Assembly: GCF_016863655.1 (NCBI RefSeq)
Contig: NZ_BOPH01000062.1
Location: forward strand, 1 to 64,000
Length of the DNA: 64,000 nucleotides
Source of the DNA: Virgisporangium ochraceum
GTDB lineage: Bacteria; Actinomycetota; Actinomycetes; Mycobacteriales; Micromonosporaceae
Direction of reading: 5' to 3'
Shown: piece by piece, positions 52,223-62,617 of the stretch
Layout of the letters: every line of letters begins with the position of its first letter
How positions within the stretch are numbered: position 1 is the first letter of the stretch
Notes under the pieces: generated by a model
Told to the model about the DNA's origin: nothing
Databases searched by the model: none
What the model saw: the letters and a program-made list of their open reading frames with translations, nothing else
Program-made: the position numbers and the translations under genes

Positions 52223-53590
52223 GTGTCTACGCGGGAACGGGTCGCACAGCGGTCGGCTGAGATGCCGGCGCGGCTGCGGCAGCTGCCTGCCTGGCTGCCT
52301 GCGTGGGCCAGGCGGAAGGGTGCGCAGCAGGCGGCCATCGTCTTCGGGCTGTTCCTGGCCGCGTGGGCGTTCGACGCCGCGTTCGCGGTCCGCCACGGGT
52401 TCTTCGACCTGCGGGTCTACTACGGGGCCCTGAACCACTGGGTCGACGGCAACGGCGCGCTCTACGACTATCTGCTGCCGCGCACCAAGTACGGCTTCAC
52501 CTACCCGCCGTTCGCCGCGCTCACGATGCTGCCGATGGCCTACCTCGGCTGGCACGTCGCGATCGGCATCAGCATGCTGCTCACGGTCGGCGCCGCGCTC
52601 GCGGTCATCTACTGGCTGGTCGAGCCGATGGCGCGCCGCAACGGCTGGTCGCCGTGGTTCGTGCTGGGTGTCGCGGCGGCGCTCGTCGTGGCGTTCGAGC
52701 CGATGCGCGAGACGTTCCTGTTCGGCCAGGTGAACGCGATCCTGCTGGTGCTGGTGGCGGCCGACGTGCTGTTCCTGGTGCGCTACAACCGCAGCGTCGC
52801 CGGTGTGGGCATCGGCCTCGCCACCGCGATCAAGCTGACGCCGGGCATCTTCATCATCTACCTGATCATCACCGGGCGGATCCGCGCCGCGGTGGTGGCC
52901 AGCGGCACCGTCATGGCGGCCACGGTCTTCACCGGCGCGGTCGCCCCCGACGAGTCCCGGGTCTTCTGGACCGACGCGCTGTGGAACACCAGCCGCGTCG
53001 GCGAGAACTCGTTCGTCTCGAACCAGTCGCTCAACGGTGTCGTCCACCGGTGGGACCCCGACCAGCCGTCGAACCTCGCGTGGATGGCGCTGGTGCTGAT
53101 CACGCTCGCCGTCTGGGCCTGGCGTTCGCGGGCCGCCGCGAAGCGGGGCGACGAGGCGATGGGCCTGGCGCTCACCGGCATCGTCGGCGTGCTGATCAGC
53201 CCGATCACCTGGGTGCACCACCTCGTGTGGGTGCTGCCGGCGATCATCCTGCTGGTCGACCGCGGCACCGTGAAGGGCCTGTCGAAGCGGCGCCGCAACT
53301 GGCTGCTGGGCCTCGCCGCGTTCACCTACGCGGTGATGTGCAGCCGCCTGGTGTGGGCGTTCAACGGCGGTTTCGACACGTTCCCCGGCTGGGTGGGCAG
53401 CAACGCCTACGTGTGGCTGAGCCTCGTGCTCCTGGTGGCAGTGCCGCTGGCGCCGAAGCCGGAGCCGGTCGGGCCGCCGCGTCCGCGGGCCGTCGACGCG
53501 GGTGTCGACGACCTCGACCGGGAGCTGGCCGACGTGACGGCCACCGTTCGGGTGCCGTCCCAGGACGATCGGCGTCTCGTTCAGGCGTAG
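52223..53590 (+). CDS. GT87-family (DUF2029) polyprenyl-phosphomannose-dependent mannosyltransferase-like membrane protein
   Basis: A 455-residue membrane glycosyltransferase with about 10 TM helices. FFDLRVYYGALNHWVDGNGALYDY has the acidic residues typical of the first GT-C loop. KYGFTYPPFAAL, FGQVNAILLVLV and ATAIKLTPGIFIIYL are family blocks. Such enzymes add mannose to cell-envelope glycans using a lipid donor. GTG at 52223 behind GAGGAGGG. Tail beyond residue 410 is Pro/Arg-rich. Confidence 0.85.
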   Translation: MSTRERVAQRSAEMPARLRQLPAWLPAWARRKGAQQAAIVFGLFLAAWAFDAAFAVRHGFFDLRVYYGALNHWVDGNGALYDYLLPRTKYGFTYPPFAALTMLPMAYLGWHVAIGISMLLTVGAALAVIYWLVEPMARRNGWSPWFVLGVAAALVVAFEPMRETFLFGQVNAILLVLVAADVLFLVRYNRSVAGVGIGLATAIKLTPGIFIIYLIITGRIRAAVVASGTVMAATVFTGAVAPDESRVFWTDALWNTSRVGENSFVSNQSLNGVVHRWDPDQPSNLAWMALVLITLAVWAWRSRAAAKRGDEAMGLALTGIVGVLISPITWVHHLVWVLPAIILLVDRGTVKGLSKRRRNWLLGLAAFTYAVMCSRLVWAFNGGFDTFPGWVGSNAYVWLSLVLLVAVPLAPKPEPVGPPRPRAVDAGVDDLDRELADVTATVRVPSQDDRRLVQA

Positions 53591-53709
53591 CCGTAGTCAT
53601 GCGGTTCGGGGTCACCACCCGCTCCGGGAGCTTCTCCCGGCGGGTGGTGGCCCCGAGTCGTGCTTCCCGGGCCCTCGGCGGGACGGGGGGAACTGTCGTA
53701 CCCGGGCCA

Positions 53710-53715
53710 TAGGCT
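53710..53715 (+). promoter_or_regulatory. -10 element TAGGCT of the YcaQ-like gene
   Basis: TAGGCT ends 7 nt before the ATG at 53723. Confidence 0.45.
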
Positions 53716-53722
53716 GGCCGCG

Positions 53723-54961
53723 ATGGACACGCTCTCCCTCAGGCACGCCCGACGGATCGCCCTCGCGGCGCAGGGGTTCACCGATCCGCAGCCGGGCGGG
53801 CCGCCCGACGTGCGGCACCTGCGCCGGGTGCTGCGTCGGGTCGGGCTGCTGCAGATGGACTCGGTCAACGTGCTCATGCGGGCGCACTACATGCCGCTGT
53901 ACAGCCGGCTCGGGCCGTACCCGGTCTCGTTGATCGACCGGGCGGCCTACCGGGGTCCCCGGGAGCTGTTCGAGTACTGGGGGCACGAGGCCTCGCTGCT
54001 GCCGGTCGGGTTGCACCCGGTGATGCGGTGGCGGATGGCGCGCGGGCACTCGTGGGGGCCGCCGTCGCGGTTGGCGAAGGAGAAGCCCGAGCTCATCAAG
54101 CGGGTGCTCGAGGAGGTGCGCGAGCGGGGGCCGGTGGCGGCCGCCGAGATCGACGACCCGAGCGAGCGGGTGAAGCATTTCAACTGGGGCTGGAACTGGA
54201 ACGAGGTCAAGACCGCGCTCGAGTACCTGTTCTTCGCCGGCGAGGTCACGGCCGCGGCGCGGAACTCGGCGTGGGCGCGGTTGTACGACGTCCCCGAGCG
54301 GGTGCTGCCGGCGGCGGTGCTGAACGCCCCGACGCCACCCGACGACGAGGCGTTCCGCGACCTCGTGCGCATCTCGGCGGCCGGCCTGGGGGTGGCGGCC
54401 GAGCCCGAGCTGCGCGACTACTTCCGGCTGCCGCTGGCCGCGGCCCGCACGGCGATCGCCGAGCTGGTCAGCGCCGGCGAGCTGCGGCCGGTACGGGTGG
54501 AGGGCTGGAAGGCGCCCGCGTACCTGTACGAGGCGGCGCGGATCCCGCGGCGGGTCACCGCGGCCACGTTGATCAGCCCGTTCGACCCACTGATCTGGGA
54601 GCGCGGCCGGGTCGAGCGGTTGTTCGGGTTCAGCTACCGCATCGAGATCTACGTGCCGGCGCCGCTGCGGGTGCACGGGTACTACGTGCTGCCGTTCCTG
54701 CTGAACGACCGGTTCGCCGCCCGCGTCGACCTGAAGGCCGACCGGAAGGCCGGCGTGCTGCGGGTCCCGGCCGCCTGGCTCGAACCGGCGACGGCCCGCA
54801 CCGACCCGTCGCCGGCGGAGGTCGCGTCGGCGCTCGCCGCCGAGCTGCGGCGCCTGGCCGGCTGGCTGGGCCTGTCGGGCGTCGAACCGCCCGTGCTCGG
54901 TGACCTCGCCCGCGAACTGACTGCGGAGTTGGCGGCCCAGAGCCGGCCTGGTCTGGCCTGA
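53723..54961 (+). CDS. winged-helix YcaQ-like DNA glycosylase family protein
   Basis: A 412-residue protein of the crosslink-repair YcaQ/AlkX-type superfamily. The QMDSVNVLMRAHYMPLYSRLG block contains the QxD catalytic-type motif of this family. FEYWGHEASLLPV and LISPFDPLIWERGRVERLFGFSYRIEIYVP follow. It may unhook or remove bulky DNA adducts; activity is by family only. Confidence 0.85.
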   Translation: MDTLSLRHARRIALAAQGFTDPQPGGPPDVRHLRRVLRRVGLLQMDSVNVLMRAHYMPLYSRLGPYPVSLIDRAAYRGPRELFEYWGHEASLLPVGLHPVMRWRMARGHSWGPPSRLAKEKPELIKRVLEEVRERGPVAAAEIDDPSERVKHFNWGWNWNEVKTALEYLFFAGEVTAAARNSAWARLYDVPERVLPAAVLNAPTPPDDEAFRDLVRISAAGLGVAAEPELRDYFRLPLAAARTAIAELVSAGELRPVRVEGWKAPAYLYEAARIPRRVTAATLISPFDPLIWERGRVERLFGFSYRIEIYVPAPLRVHGYYVLPFLLNDRFAARVDLKADRKAGVLRVPAAWLEPATARTDPSPAEVASALAAELRRLAGWLGLSGVEPPVLGDLARELTAELAAQSRPGLA

Positions 54962-55025
54962 GCCCGGCGCCGGGAGCCCCGGGCCCGCGCGAGCGGAGCG
55001 GGCGTATCAGCGGAGCCCGTGTACC

Positions 55026-55712
55026 GTGAACGGCGTGACCTCCGCAGTTCCGCCCGCAGTGCAGCCCGCAGCACCGGCCACCGTGCCGCACGCTGCGGCC
55101 GGGTCGGGCAACGCCAGCGAAACGCCCGCGCCGCACGCGTCGGCCACGTCCTGGAACGCCGGCGGGACATCGGCGCCGCACGCGGCGGGCGAGACGCCCG
55201 GGGTGTTTCCGCCGCCGCTGCCGCCCGACAGCCCCTACGGGCCGTACGCGGTGTACTACGCCGAGCCCGACAAGGTCACCCAGTTCTTCGGCAAGGTCAA
55301 CCGCCGCACGCCGAGATGGATCGCGCCGGTGGCGCTGGCCGGCACCTGCGTGGCCGCCTCGGCGTACGTGCTGTGGAGCAACCCCACCGACGGCGGAGCC
55401 GCCGACACCCCGGGCTGCCTGGTGCGGCTCACCACCGGCTTCGACTGCCCCGGCTGCGGCGGCACCCGCGCCGCCTGGTACCTGCTGCACGGCGACCTCG
55501 CGGCCGCCGCACAGCATCACCTGGTGTTCGTGTTCGCGCTGCCGTTCCTGCTCTACGCCTACGCGGTGTGGGCGGCCGGCGCGCTGTTCAACAAGCAACT
55601 GCCGAAGCTGCGCGTGTCGTACCGGACCCTCGCCGTCGCGCTCGGCGTGTGGGCCGTGTTCTCGGTGCTGCGCAACCTGCCGTTCGAGCCGTTCAGCTGG
55701 TTCTACGTGTAG
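55026..55712 (+). CDS. DUF2752 membrane protein
   Basis: 228 residues. A 75-residue Ala/Pro-rich start without a fold leads to TM1 (RWIAPVALAGTCVAASAYVLW), then the hallmark TGFDCPGCGGTRAAWYLLHGDL and two more TM helices. Function unknown. The GTG at 55026 is uncertain; GTG at 55035 is an alternative. Confidence 0.82.
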   Translation: MNGVTSAVPPAVQPAAPATVPHAAAGSGNASETPAPHASATSWNAGGTSAPHAAGETPGVFPPPLPPDSPYGPYAVYYAEPDKVTQFFGKVNRRTPRWIAPVALAGTCVAASAYVLWSNPTDGGAADTPGCLVRLTTGFDCPGCGGTRAAWYLLHGDLAAAAQHHLVFVFALPFLLYAYAVWAAGALFNKQLPKLRVSYRTLAVALGVWAVFSVLRNLPFEPFSWFYV

Positions 55713-55716
55713 GTGG

Positions 55717-56529
55717 TCAGGCCGCGTCCTGCGCCACCTGGGCCCGCATGATCGCCACGTCGCCGCTCGCCGTGTGCACCCGCAGCGACAGCGTGCTCTT
55801 CGACGTGTTCCCGGCCGGCGGGGCGTCACCGAGACTCAGATCGCTCTGCGTATACCCCGACAGCGAATGCACGTCCAGGTAGACGCCGGTGCCCGGAAGC
55901 ACCGAGATCTGCACATCGCCCGAGGCGGTCTGTGCCCGGACCTCGCCCTGGCGGGCCCGGAACAGCTCGATGTCGCCCGAGGCGGTGCGCGCCATCGCCG
56001 AGCCGCCGGTGTCGTGAACGGCCAGGTCGCCGCTGGCACTGGTCAGAGACGCGTCGCCGCCGACCGAGCCGATCTCGGCGTTGCCCGACGCGCTGCGCAG
56101 GTTCAGGCCACGCCCGACCGCGTGGACACGCACGTCGCCGCTCGCGGTGTTGATCTTCAGGTTGCCGGCGACCGCGCCGATCTGCAGGTTGCCCGACGCG
56201 CTGTTGGCGGTGCCCTCGCTCCACCGGCCGGCCAGGACCGTCTCGGCCGACGCGACGTTGCACTCGAAACCGCTGTCGAGCGGCACCTGCGCGGTGACCC
56301 GCACACTGCCGCGCCGCCAGATGAAGCTGCTCTCCGGCGCGTGGATGATCAGCCGGCCGCCGTCGACGGCGACCCGGGTGCTCTCCGCGAGCGAGCGCGA
56401 CGCGTCGGAGTTGTCGTAGGGCTCCACCGTGACCACGGTGGTGTCGCGCTCCTCGGCCGTGATCGTGGCGGCGCCACCACCCAGCCGGACGGAGACCAGG
56501 ATCGGGTCGGGGGTCTGGAACTCGTACAT
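55717..56529 (-). CDS. DUF4097 beta-strand-repeat protein
   Basis: A 270-residue right-handed beta-helix-like protein. The unit of about 20 residues (NTASGDVRVHAVG, RSASGNAEIGSVG, RTASGDIELF) repeats about eight times. SD GGAGG lies before the ATG. It follows the HicB-like gene on the same strand after 22 nt, so the two are co-transcribed. Function unknown. Confidence 0.85.
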   Translation of the reverse strand: MYEFQTPDPILVSVRLGGGAATITAEERDTTVVTVEPYDNSDASRSLAESTRVAVDGGRLIIHAPESSFIWRRGSVRVTAQVPLDSGFECNVASAETVLAGRWSEGTANSASGNLQIGAVAGNLKINTASGDVRVHAVGRGLNLRSASGNAEIGSVGGDASLTSASGDLAVHDTGGSAMARTASGDIELFRARQGEVRAQTASGDVQISVLPGTGVYLDVHSLSGYTQSDLSLGDAPPAGNTSKSTLSLRVHTASGDVAIMRAQVAQDAA

Positions 56530-56551
56530 CGGTGTTCCTCCTCGAAAGAAC

Positions 56552-57115
56552 TCAGGCCTGTGCGAAGCCGGTCATCCGGCGGGGACGGCGGCCACGGCCA
56601 CCCGGCGGCGGACCGCCGGGGCCGGGGAACCATCCGGGCGGCCCGGGCGGACCGGGCGGCATGGGCGGCGTCGGGGGAACCGGCGGCCACCCGCCGTAGC
56701 CCTGCAGCGCCGCCGCGACCGCACGCACCAGCCACGCGTTGACGGAGATGCCCTCTTCGGTGGCGGCCCGCTCGGCCTGCTCCTTGAGCGCCTCCGGGAG
56801 CCGGAGGGTGATGCGGGCCACGTCGCCGCCGCCGTCGGCCACGAGAGGTGGTGGCGGCGCGCTCGCCATCGGCGCGCCGTCGGTGACCACGAGCTCGGCG
56901 TCGCGGCCGCGAAGCCGCACCTCGACACTCGACCCGTCGAGCTTCGTGGTGATCTCGGCCGCGGCGTCGGACAGCGCCTCCAGGAGGCTCAGCCGCGCGG
57001 CCGACTCCAGCGCGGACGACAGCAGCTCGGCGCTGCGAGCGGCGGTCTCCCCGCCGGGCGCGGCCGCGGCGGCGAGATCGCGACGAAGCGATTCCAGGTA
57101 CGGCGTCAGGTCCAT
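56552..57115 (-). CDS. HicB-like ribbon-helix-helix DNA-binding protein
   Basis: 187 residues. Residues 1-95 are helical and beta-rich (LTPYLESLRRDLAAAA, KLDGSSVEVRLRGRDAELVV). The RHH segment is RITLRLPEALKEQAERAATEEG to ISVNAWLVRAV. The C-terminal 45 residues are Pro/Gly-rich. It resembles antitoxin-type regulators, but no HicA toxin is present. The upstream palindromic boxes suggest autoregulation. Confidence 0.75.
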   Translation of the reverse strand: MDLTPYLESLRRDLAAAAAPGGETAARSAELLSSALESAARLSLLEALSDAAAEITTKLDGSSVEVRLRGRDAELVVTDGAPMASAPPPPLVADGGGDVARITLRLPEALKEQAERAATEEGISVNAWLVRAVAAALQGYGGWPPVPPTPPMPPGPPGPPGWFPGPGGPPPGGRGRRPRRMTGFAQA

Positions 57116-57122
57116 GACACCA

Positions 57123-57149
57123 TGATGGCGTCACGATGACGTCGCGTCA
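57123..57149. promoter_or_regulatory. operator-like boxes upstream of HicB-like gene
   Basis: TGACG-TCG-CGTCA (57137-57149, perfect) and TGATG-G-CGTCA (57123-57133, one mismatch) lie 7-34 nt before the start of the minus-strand gene. Spacing fits RHH operator binding. Confidence 0.5.
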
Positions 57150-57162
57150 AGTCGAAATGATG

Positions 57163-57621
57163 TCAGAGACGTCGCGCGAACCACGCGCGGAGGAATTCGC
57201 CCTGCTCGGCGATGATGTCGTCGGGCACCGCGGTGAAACAGGCGACCTCGGCGCCCATGTCGCTGCCGGACAGGTCCCCGCTGACCCGCGTCGCGGTGAA
57301 CGCCATCCCGACCGGCCACCCCGGGTAGCCGTCGGCGTGCATCCGGGGGTACTCGATGTAGCCGACGAGCGCTCCGGGCGTCACCTCGACCCCCAACTCG
57401 ACGAGCGCGACCCTCCGCACGGCCGCGGGCAGCGACTCGCCGAAGTGGACCGTTCCGCCGGGGATGTGCCACTGTCCGACACACGGCTCGATGTCGCGAC
57501 GCGCGAGCACGAGCCCGCCCTCCAGCTCCAGCAGCACCTCGACGGTGAGCCGCGGCACCCGCGCGTAGATGGCGTCGAAGTCAGCCTTCGGAAGTGGATG
57601 AACCTGGACCTTGTGCCGCAC
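57163..57621 (-). CDS. Nudix hydrolase with altered Nudix box, GDP-mannose mannosyl hydrolase-like
   Basis: 152 residues. The box reads GGTVHFGESLPAAVRRVALVELG. The usual REUXEE is RVALVE, so two Glu ligands are missing. E. coli GDP-mannose hydrolase has a similarly altered box (RLTMAELG), and the flanks PCVGQWHIPGG and ADFDAIY also look like it. The substrate is probably a GDP-sugar, not a dinucleotide. GTG start with TAACTT 7 nt upstream. Confidence 0.78.
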   Translation of the reverse strand: MRHKVQVHPLPKADFDAIYARVPRLTVEVLLELEGGLVLARRDIEPCVGQWHIPGGTVHFGESLPAAVRRVALVELGVEVTPGALVGYIEYPRMHADGYPGWPVGMAFTATRVSGDLSGSDMGAEVACFTAVPDDIIAEQGEFLRAWFARRL

Positions 57622-57628
57622 GCGCCTG

Positions 57629-57634
57629 AAGTTA
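57629..57634 (-). promoter_or_regulatory. -10 element TAACTT of the Nudix gene
   Basis: On the minus strand TAACTT is 7 nt before the GTG at 57621. It lies back-to-back with the thyX -10 one base away. Confidence 0.45.
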
Positions 57635-57635
57635 A

Positions 57636-57641
57636 TAGAGT
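57636..57641 (+). promoter_or_regulatory. -10 element TAGAGT of thyX
   Basis: TAGAGT is 6 nt before the ATG at 57648, with TTGTGC at 57611 as a possible -35 (19-nt spacing) inside the Nudix start. Confidence 0.5.
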
Positions 57642-57647
57642 GTCGGC

Positions 57648-58400
57648 ATGCCCGAGATCGTGCCCCCCAAGGTTCAGCTGATCGCGTCGACCCAGTTCAC
57701 GCCGCCCGACGACGTGCCGTGGTCGACCGACGCCGAGGGAGGCGAGGCCCTCGCCGAGTTCGCCGGCCGGGCCTGCTACCAGTCGTGGAGCAAGCCGAAC
57801 CCGGCCACGGCCACCAACGCCGGGTACCTCCGGCACATCCTCGAGGTCGGCCACCTCTCCGTGCTCGAGCACGGCACGGTCAGCTTCTACATCTCCGGCA
57901 TCTCCCGCTCGCTCACCCACGAGCTGATCCGGCACCGGCACTTCTCGTACTCGCAGCTGTCGCAGCGCTACGTGCCCGAGCGCGACGCCGCGATGGTCGA
58001 GCCCGACGTCATCGCCGCCGACCCGGAGCTGCACGAGCTGTTCCTCAAGGCGACCGCCGCCAGCGTCGACGCCTACAGCGAGCTGCTCGCGAAGCTGGAG
58101 GAGAAGTTCGCCGGCGCCGGCAGCGCGACGCTCCGCCGCAAGCAGGCCCGCCAGGCCGCCCGCGCGGTGCTGCCGAACGCGACCGAGACGCGCATCGTCG
58201 TCACCGGGAACTACCGCGCGTGGCGGCACTTCATCGCGATGCGGGCCACCGAGCACGCCGACGTGGAGATCCGGGCGCTGGCCGTGGAATGCCTGCGGCA
58301 GCTGCAGAAGGTCGCCGGAAACGTGTTCGCCGACTTCACGATATCCACCCTCGCCGACGGCACCGAGATCGCCGCCAGCGCCTTCGCCTGGGAGTCGTGA
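57648..58400 (+). CDS. thyX: flavin-dependent thymidylate synthase
   Basis: A 250-residue FAD enzyme that methylates dUMP using methylene-tetrahydrofolate and NADPH. The ThyX motif RHRHFSYSQLSQR is intact, with HILEVGHLSVLEHGTVSF before it. It precedes dapA in actinobacteria such as mycobacteria. No thyA occurs in the window. Confidence 0.96.
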   Translation: MPEIVPPKVQLIASTQFTPPDDVPWSTDAEGGEALAEFAGRACYQSWSKPNPATATNAGYLRHILEVGHLSVLEHGTVSFYISGISRSLTHELIRHRHFSYSQLSQRYVPERDAAMVEPDVIAADPELHELFLKATAASVDAYSELLAKLEEKFAGAGSATLRRKQARQAARAVLPNATETRIVVTGNYRAWRHFIAMRATEHADVEIRALAVECLRQLQKVAGNVFADFTISTLADGTEIAASAFAWES

Positions 58401-58423
58401 CCGAAACCGCTATCGGCGGGCGA

Positions 58424-58429
58424 TAGGTT
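58424..58429 (+). promoter_or_regulatory. -10 element TAGGTT of dapA
   Basis: TAGGTT is 6 nt before the ATG at 58436. No SD is visible. Confidence 0.48.
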
Positions 58430-58435
58430 GTCCTC

Positions 58436-59386
58436 ATGACGCGCACGAGTTCCGACCCGCGGCGGCCCTTCGGCCGGCTGATCACCGCGATGGTCACGCC
58501 GTTCCGCGCCGACGGCTCCCTCGACGCCGACGGTGCCGCCGCGCTCGCCACCTGGCTGGTCGACAAGCAGGGCCACGACGGACTGGTCATCAACGGCACC
58601 ACCGGCGAGTCGGCGACCACCACCGACACCGAGAAGGACGCCGTGCTCCGGGCTGTGCTCGAAGCCGTCGGCGACCGGGCGTTCGTGATCGCCGGCGTCG
58701 GCACCAACGACACCCGGCACTCGGTGGAGCTGGCGAGGGCGGCCGAGAAGGCCGGTGCCCACGGCGCGCTCGTGGTGACCCCGTACTACAACAAGCCACC
58801 GCAGGCCGGGCTGGTGCACCACTTCACCGAGATCGCCGACGCCACCGGGCTGCCGGTGATGCTCTACGACATCCCGGGGCGGTCGGTGGTCGAGATCGCC
58901 ACCGAGACGCTGGTGCGGGTCGCCGAGCACCCGCGCATCGTCGCCCTCAAGGACGCCAAGGCCGACTTCGAGGGCACCGCGTGGGTCACCCAGCGCACCG
59001 ACCTCGCGATCTACTCGGGCGACGACAAGATCACCCTGCCGCTGCTGGCGATCGGCGCGGTCGGGGTGGTCGGGGTGCCCACGCACCTGTTCGGCCCGCA
59101 GACCAAGCAGATGATCGAGGCCTACGAGGCCGGCGACGTGGCCGGCGCCCTGGCGCTGCACCACAAGCTGCTGCCCGCCTACTGCGGGTTCTTCCGCACC
59201 CAGGGCGTCATCATGACCAAGGCGGCGCTGCGGCTCGCCGGGAAACCCGCCGGTCCGGTGCGTCCGCCGCTCTGCTCGGCGACCCCGGCGGAGATCGCGC
59301 GGATCCGGGAGGACTGCGCGGCGTCGGGGCTCACGCTCGGCGACGCCGACCAGATGGCCCACCTGCACCCGGGTGCCGATCGGTGA
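58436..59386 (+). CDS. dapA: 4-hydroxy-tetrahydrodipicolinate synthase
   Basis: A 316-residue TIM-barrel aldolase that condenses pyruvate and aspartate semialdehyde. INGTTGESATTTDTEK, VVTPYYNKPPQAG (catalytic Tyr) and LKDAKADF (Schiff-base Lys) are conserved. Its stop overlaps the rnj start as GTGA, the usual dapA-rnj pair. Confidence 0.95.
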   Translation: MTRTSSDPRRPFGRLITAMVTPFRADGSLDADGAAALATWLVDKQGHDGLVINGTTGESATTTDTEKDAVLRAVLEAVGDRAFVIAGVGTNDTRHSVELARAAEKAGAHGALVVTPYYNKPPQAGLVHHFTEIADATGLPVMLYDIPGRSVVEIATETLVRVAEHPRIVALKDAKADFEGTAWVTQRTDLAIYSGDDKITLPLLAIGAVGVVGVPTHLFGPQTKQMIEAYEAGDVAGALALHHKLLPAYCGFFRTQGVIMTKAALRLAGKPAGPVRPPLCSATPAEIARIREDCAASGLTLGDADQMAHLHPGADR

Positions 59387-61071
59387 CGGCGGCACACGTC
59401 GAGCTCGACGCGCCACCGCCGCTTCCCGCCACCGGGCTGCGGATCACCCCCATGGGCGGGCTGGGCGCGATCGGCCGCAACATGACGTTGTTCGAGTTCG
59501 GTGGCCGGCTGCTCGTCGTCGACTGCGGGGTGCTGTTCCCCGACGTCGACCAGCCCGGCGTCGACCTGATCCTGCCCGACTTCGAGTCGATCCTCGACCG
59601 GCTCGACGCCGTGGACGCGATCGTGCTCACCCACGGGCACGAGGACCACATCGGCGCGGTGCCGTACCTGCTCGCGCACAAGCCCGACATCCCGCTGGTG
59701 GGGTCGCAGTTCACGCTCGCGCTGGTCGAGGCGAAGCTGGCCGAGCGGCGGATCACCCCGTACTCGCTCACCGTCCGCGAGGGGCAGACCGAGCGGCTCG
59801 GCCCGTTCGAGTGCGAGTTCTTCGCGGTCAACCACTCGATTCCCGACGCGCTCGCGGTCGCGATCAAGACGCCGGCCGGCACGGTGCTGCACACCGGCGA
59901 CTTCAAGATGGACCAGCTTCCCCTCGACGGGCGGCTTACCGACCTGGCCGGGTTCGCCCGGCTCGGCGCCGAGGGCGTCGACCTGCTGCTCAGCGACTCC
60001 ACGAACGCCGAGATCCCCGGCTTCGTCACCCCGGAACGGGAGATCGGTCCGGTGCTCGACCGGATCTTCGCCGGCGCCACCGGGCGGGTGATCGTCGCGT
60101 CGTTCGCGTCGCACGTCCACCGGGTCCAGCAGGTGTTCGACGCCGCCCGCGCGCACGGCCGGCACGTCGCGCTCATCGGACGCTCGATGGTGCGCAACAT
60201 GGGCATCGCCCGCGACCTCGGCCTGCTCCGCATCCCGGGCGGCCTGGTCGTGGGCATGGACGAGGCGCTGAACCTGCCACCCGAGCGCATCGTGCTCATG
60301 TCCACCGGTTCGCAGGGCGAGCCGATGAGCGCGCTCGGCCGCATGGCCAACGGCGACCACCGGCACGTCACGATCGCGCCCGGCGACACCGTCGTGCTGG
60401 CGTCGTCGCTGGTGCCGGGCAACGAGTCCGCGGTCTACCGGGTGATCAACCGGCTGTCGCGGGCCGGTGCCGTGGTGGTGCACAAGGACGTCGCGAAGGT
60501 GCACGTCAGCGGGCACTCGCCGGCCGGCGAGCTGCGGTACCTGCTCAACGTGGTCAAGCCGCGCAACTTCATGCCGGTGCACGGCGAGTGGCGGCACCTG
60601 CGGGCGCACGCCGAGCTCGGCGTCGAGTCGGGCGTGCCGCGCGAGCAGGTGGTGCTGTGCGAGGACGGCGACGTGGTCGACCTGGTCGACGGCGTGGCCC
60701 GGCTCGTCGGGCACATCCGGTCGCGGTACGTGTACGTCGACGGCCTCGCCGTGGGCGACGTCAGCGAGTCGCTGCTCACCGAGCGGCGCATCCTCGGCGA
60801 CGGCGGGTTCATCGCGGCCACCGTGGTGATCGACTCGGTCACCGGCAAGGTCGTGGGCGGGCCGGCGATCTCGGCGAAGGGCTTCTCGGAGGACCCGGCG
60901 GCGTTCGACGCGGTGCTGCCGGTCATCACGGAGGCGCTGCTGCGCGCGGCGGAGGAGGGCGTCACCGACCCGCACCAGCTGCAGCAGCTCGTGCGCCGCA
61001 CGGTGGGCCGGTGGGTCAACGAGAAGTACCGGCGTCGGCCGATGATCGTGCCGAACGTCGTCGAGGTCTGA
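59383..61071 (+). CDS. rnj: ribonuclease J
   Basis: A 562-residue metallo-beta-lactamase/beta-CASP nuclease with 5'-3' exo- and endonuclease activity. The zinc motif is THGHEDHIGAVPYLL, then HTGDFKMDQ, SDSTNAEIPGF, and beta-CASP STGSQGEPMSAL and HVSGHSPAGELRYLLNVVKP. C-terminal RNase J domain present. GTG start at 59383 overlapping dapA. Confidence 0.95.
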   Translation: MTAAHVELDAPPPLPATGLRITPMGGLGAIGRNMTLFEFGGRLLVVDCGVLFPDVDQPGVDLILPDFESILDRLDAVDAIVLTHGHEDHIGAVPYLLAHKPDIPLVGSQFTLALVEAKLAERRITPYSLTVREGQTERLGPFECEFFAVNHSIPDALAVAIKTPAGTVLHTGDFKMDQLPLDGRLTDLAGFARLGAEGVDLLLSDSTNAEIPGFVTPEREIGPVLDRIFAGATGRVIVASFASHVHRVQQVFDAARAHGRHVALIGRSMVRNMGIARDLGLLRIPGGLVVGMDEALNLPPERIVLMSTGSQGEPMSALGRMANGDHRHVTIAPGDTVVLASSLVPGNESAVYRVINRLSRAGAVVVHKDVAKVHVSGHSPAGELRYLLNVVKPRNFMPVHGEWRHLRAHAELGVESGVPREQVVLCEDGDVVDLVDGVARLVGHIRSRYVYVDGLAVGDVSESLLTERRILGDGGFIAATVVIDSVTGKVVGGPAISAKGFSEDPAAFDAVLPVITEALLRAAEEGVTDPHQLQQLVRRTVGRWVNEKYRRRPMIVPNVVEV

Positions 61072-61095
61072 GATGCAGATGTAACAGGGGTTCCT

Positions 61096-61101
61096 TAGCG
61101 T
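61096..61101 (+). promoter_or_regulatory. -10 element TAGCGT of the purine permease gene
   Basis: TAGCGT is 6 nt before the ATG at 61108 in the 36-nt gap after rnj. Confidence 0.48.
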
Positions 61102-61107
61102 CTTTGC

Positions 61108-62607
<1,500 letters not shown>

Positions 62608-62617
62608 CACTGGAGCC

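Noticed and set aside
56552..57115. Complete HicAB toxin-antitoxin system
   Set aside because: No small HicA-like dsRNA-binding gene is adjacent on either strand.
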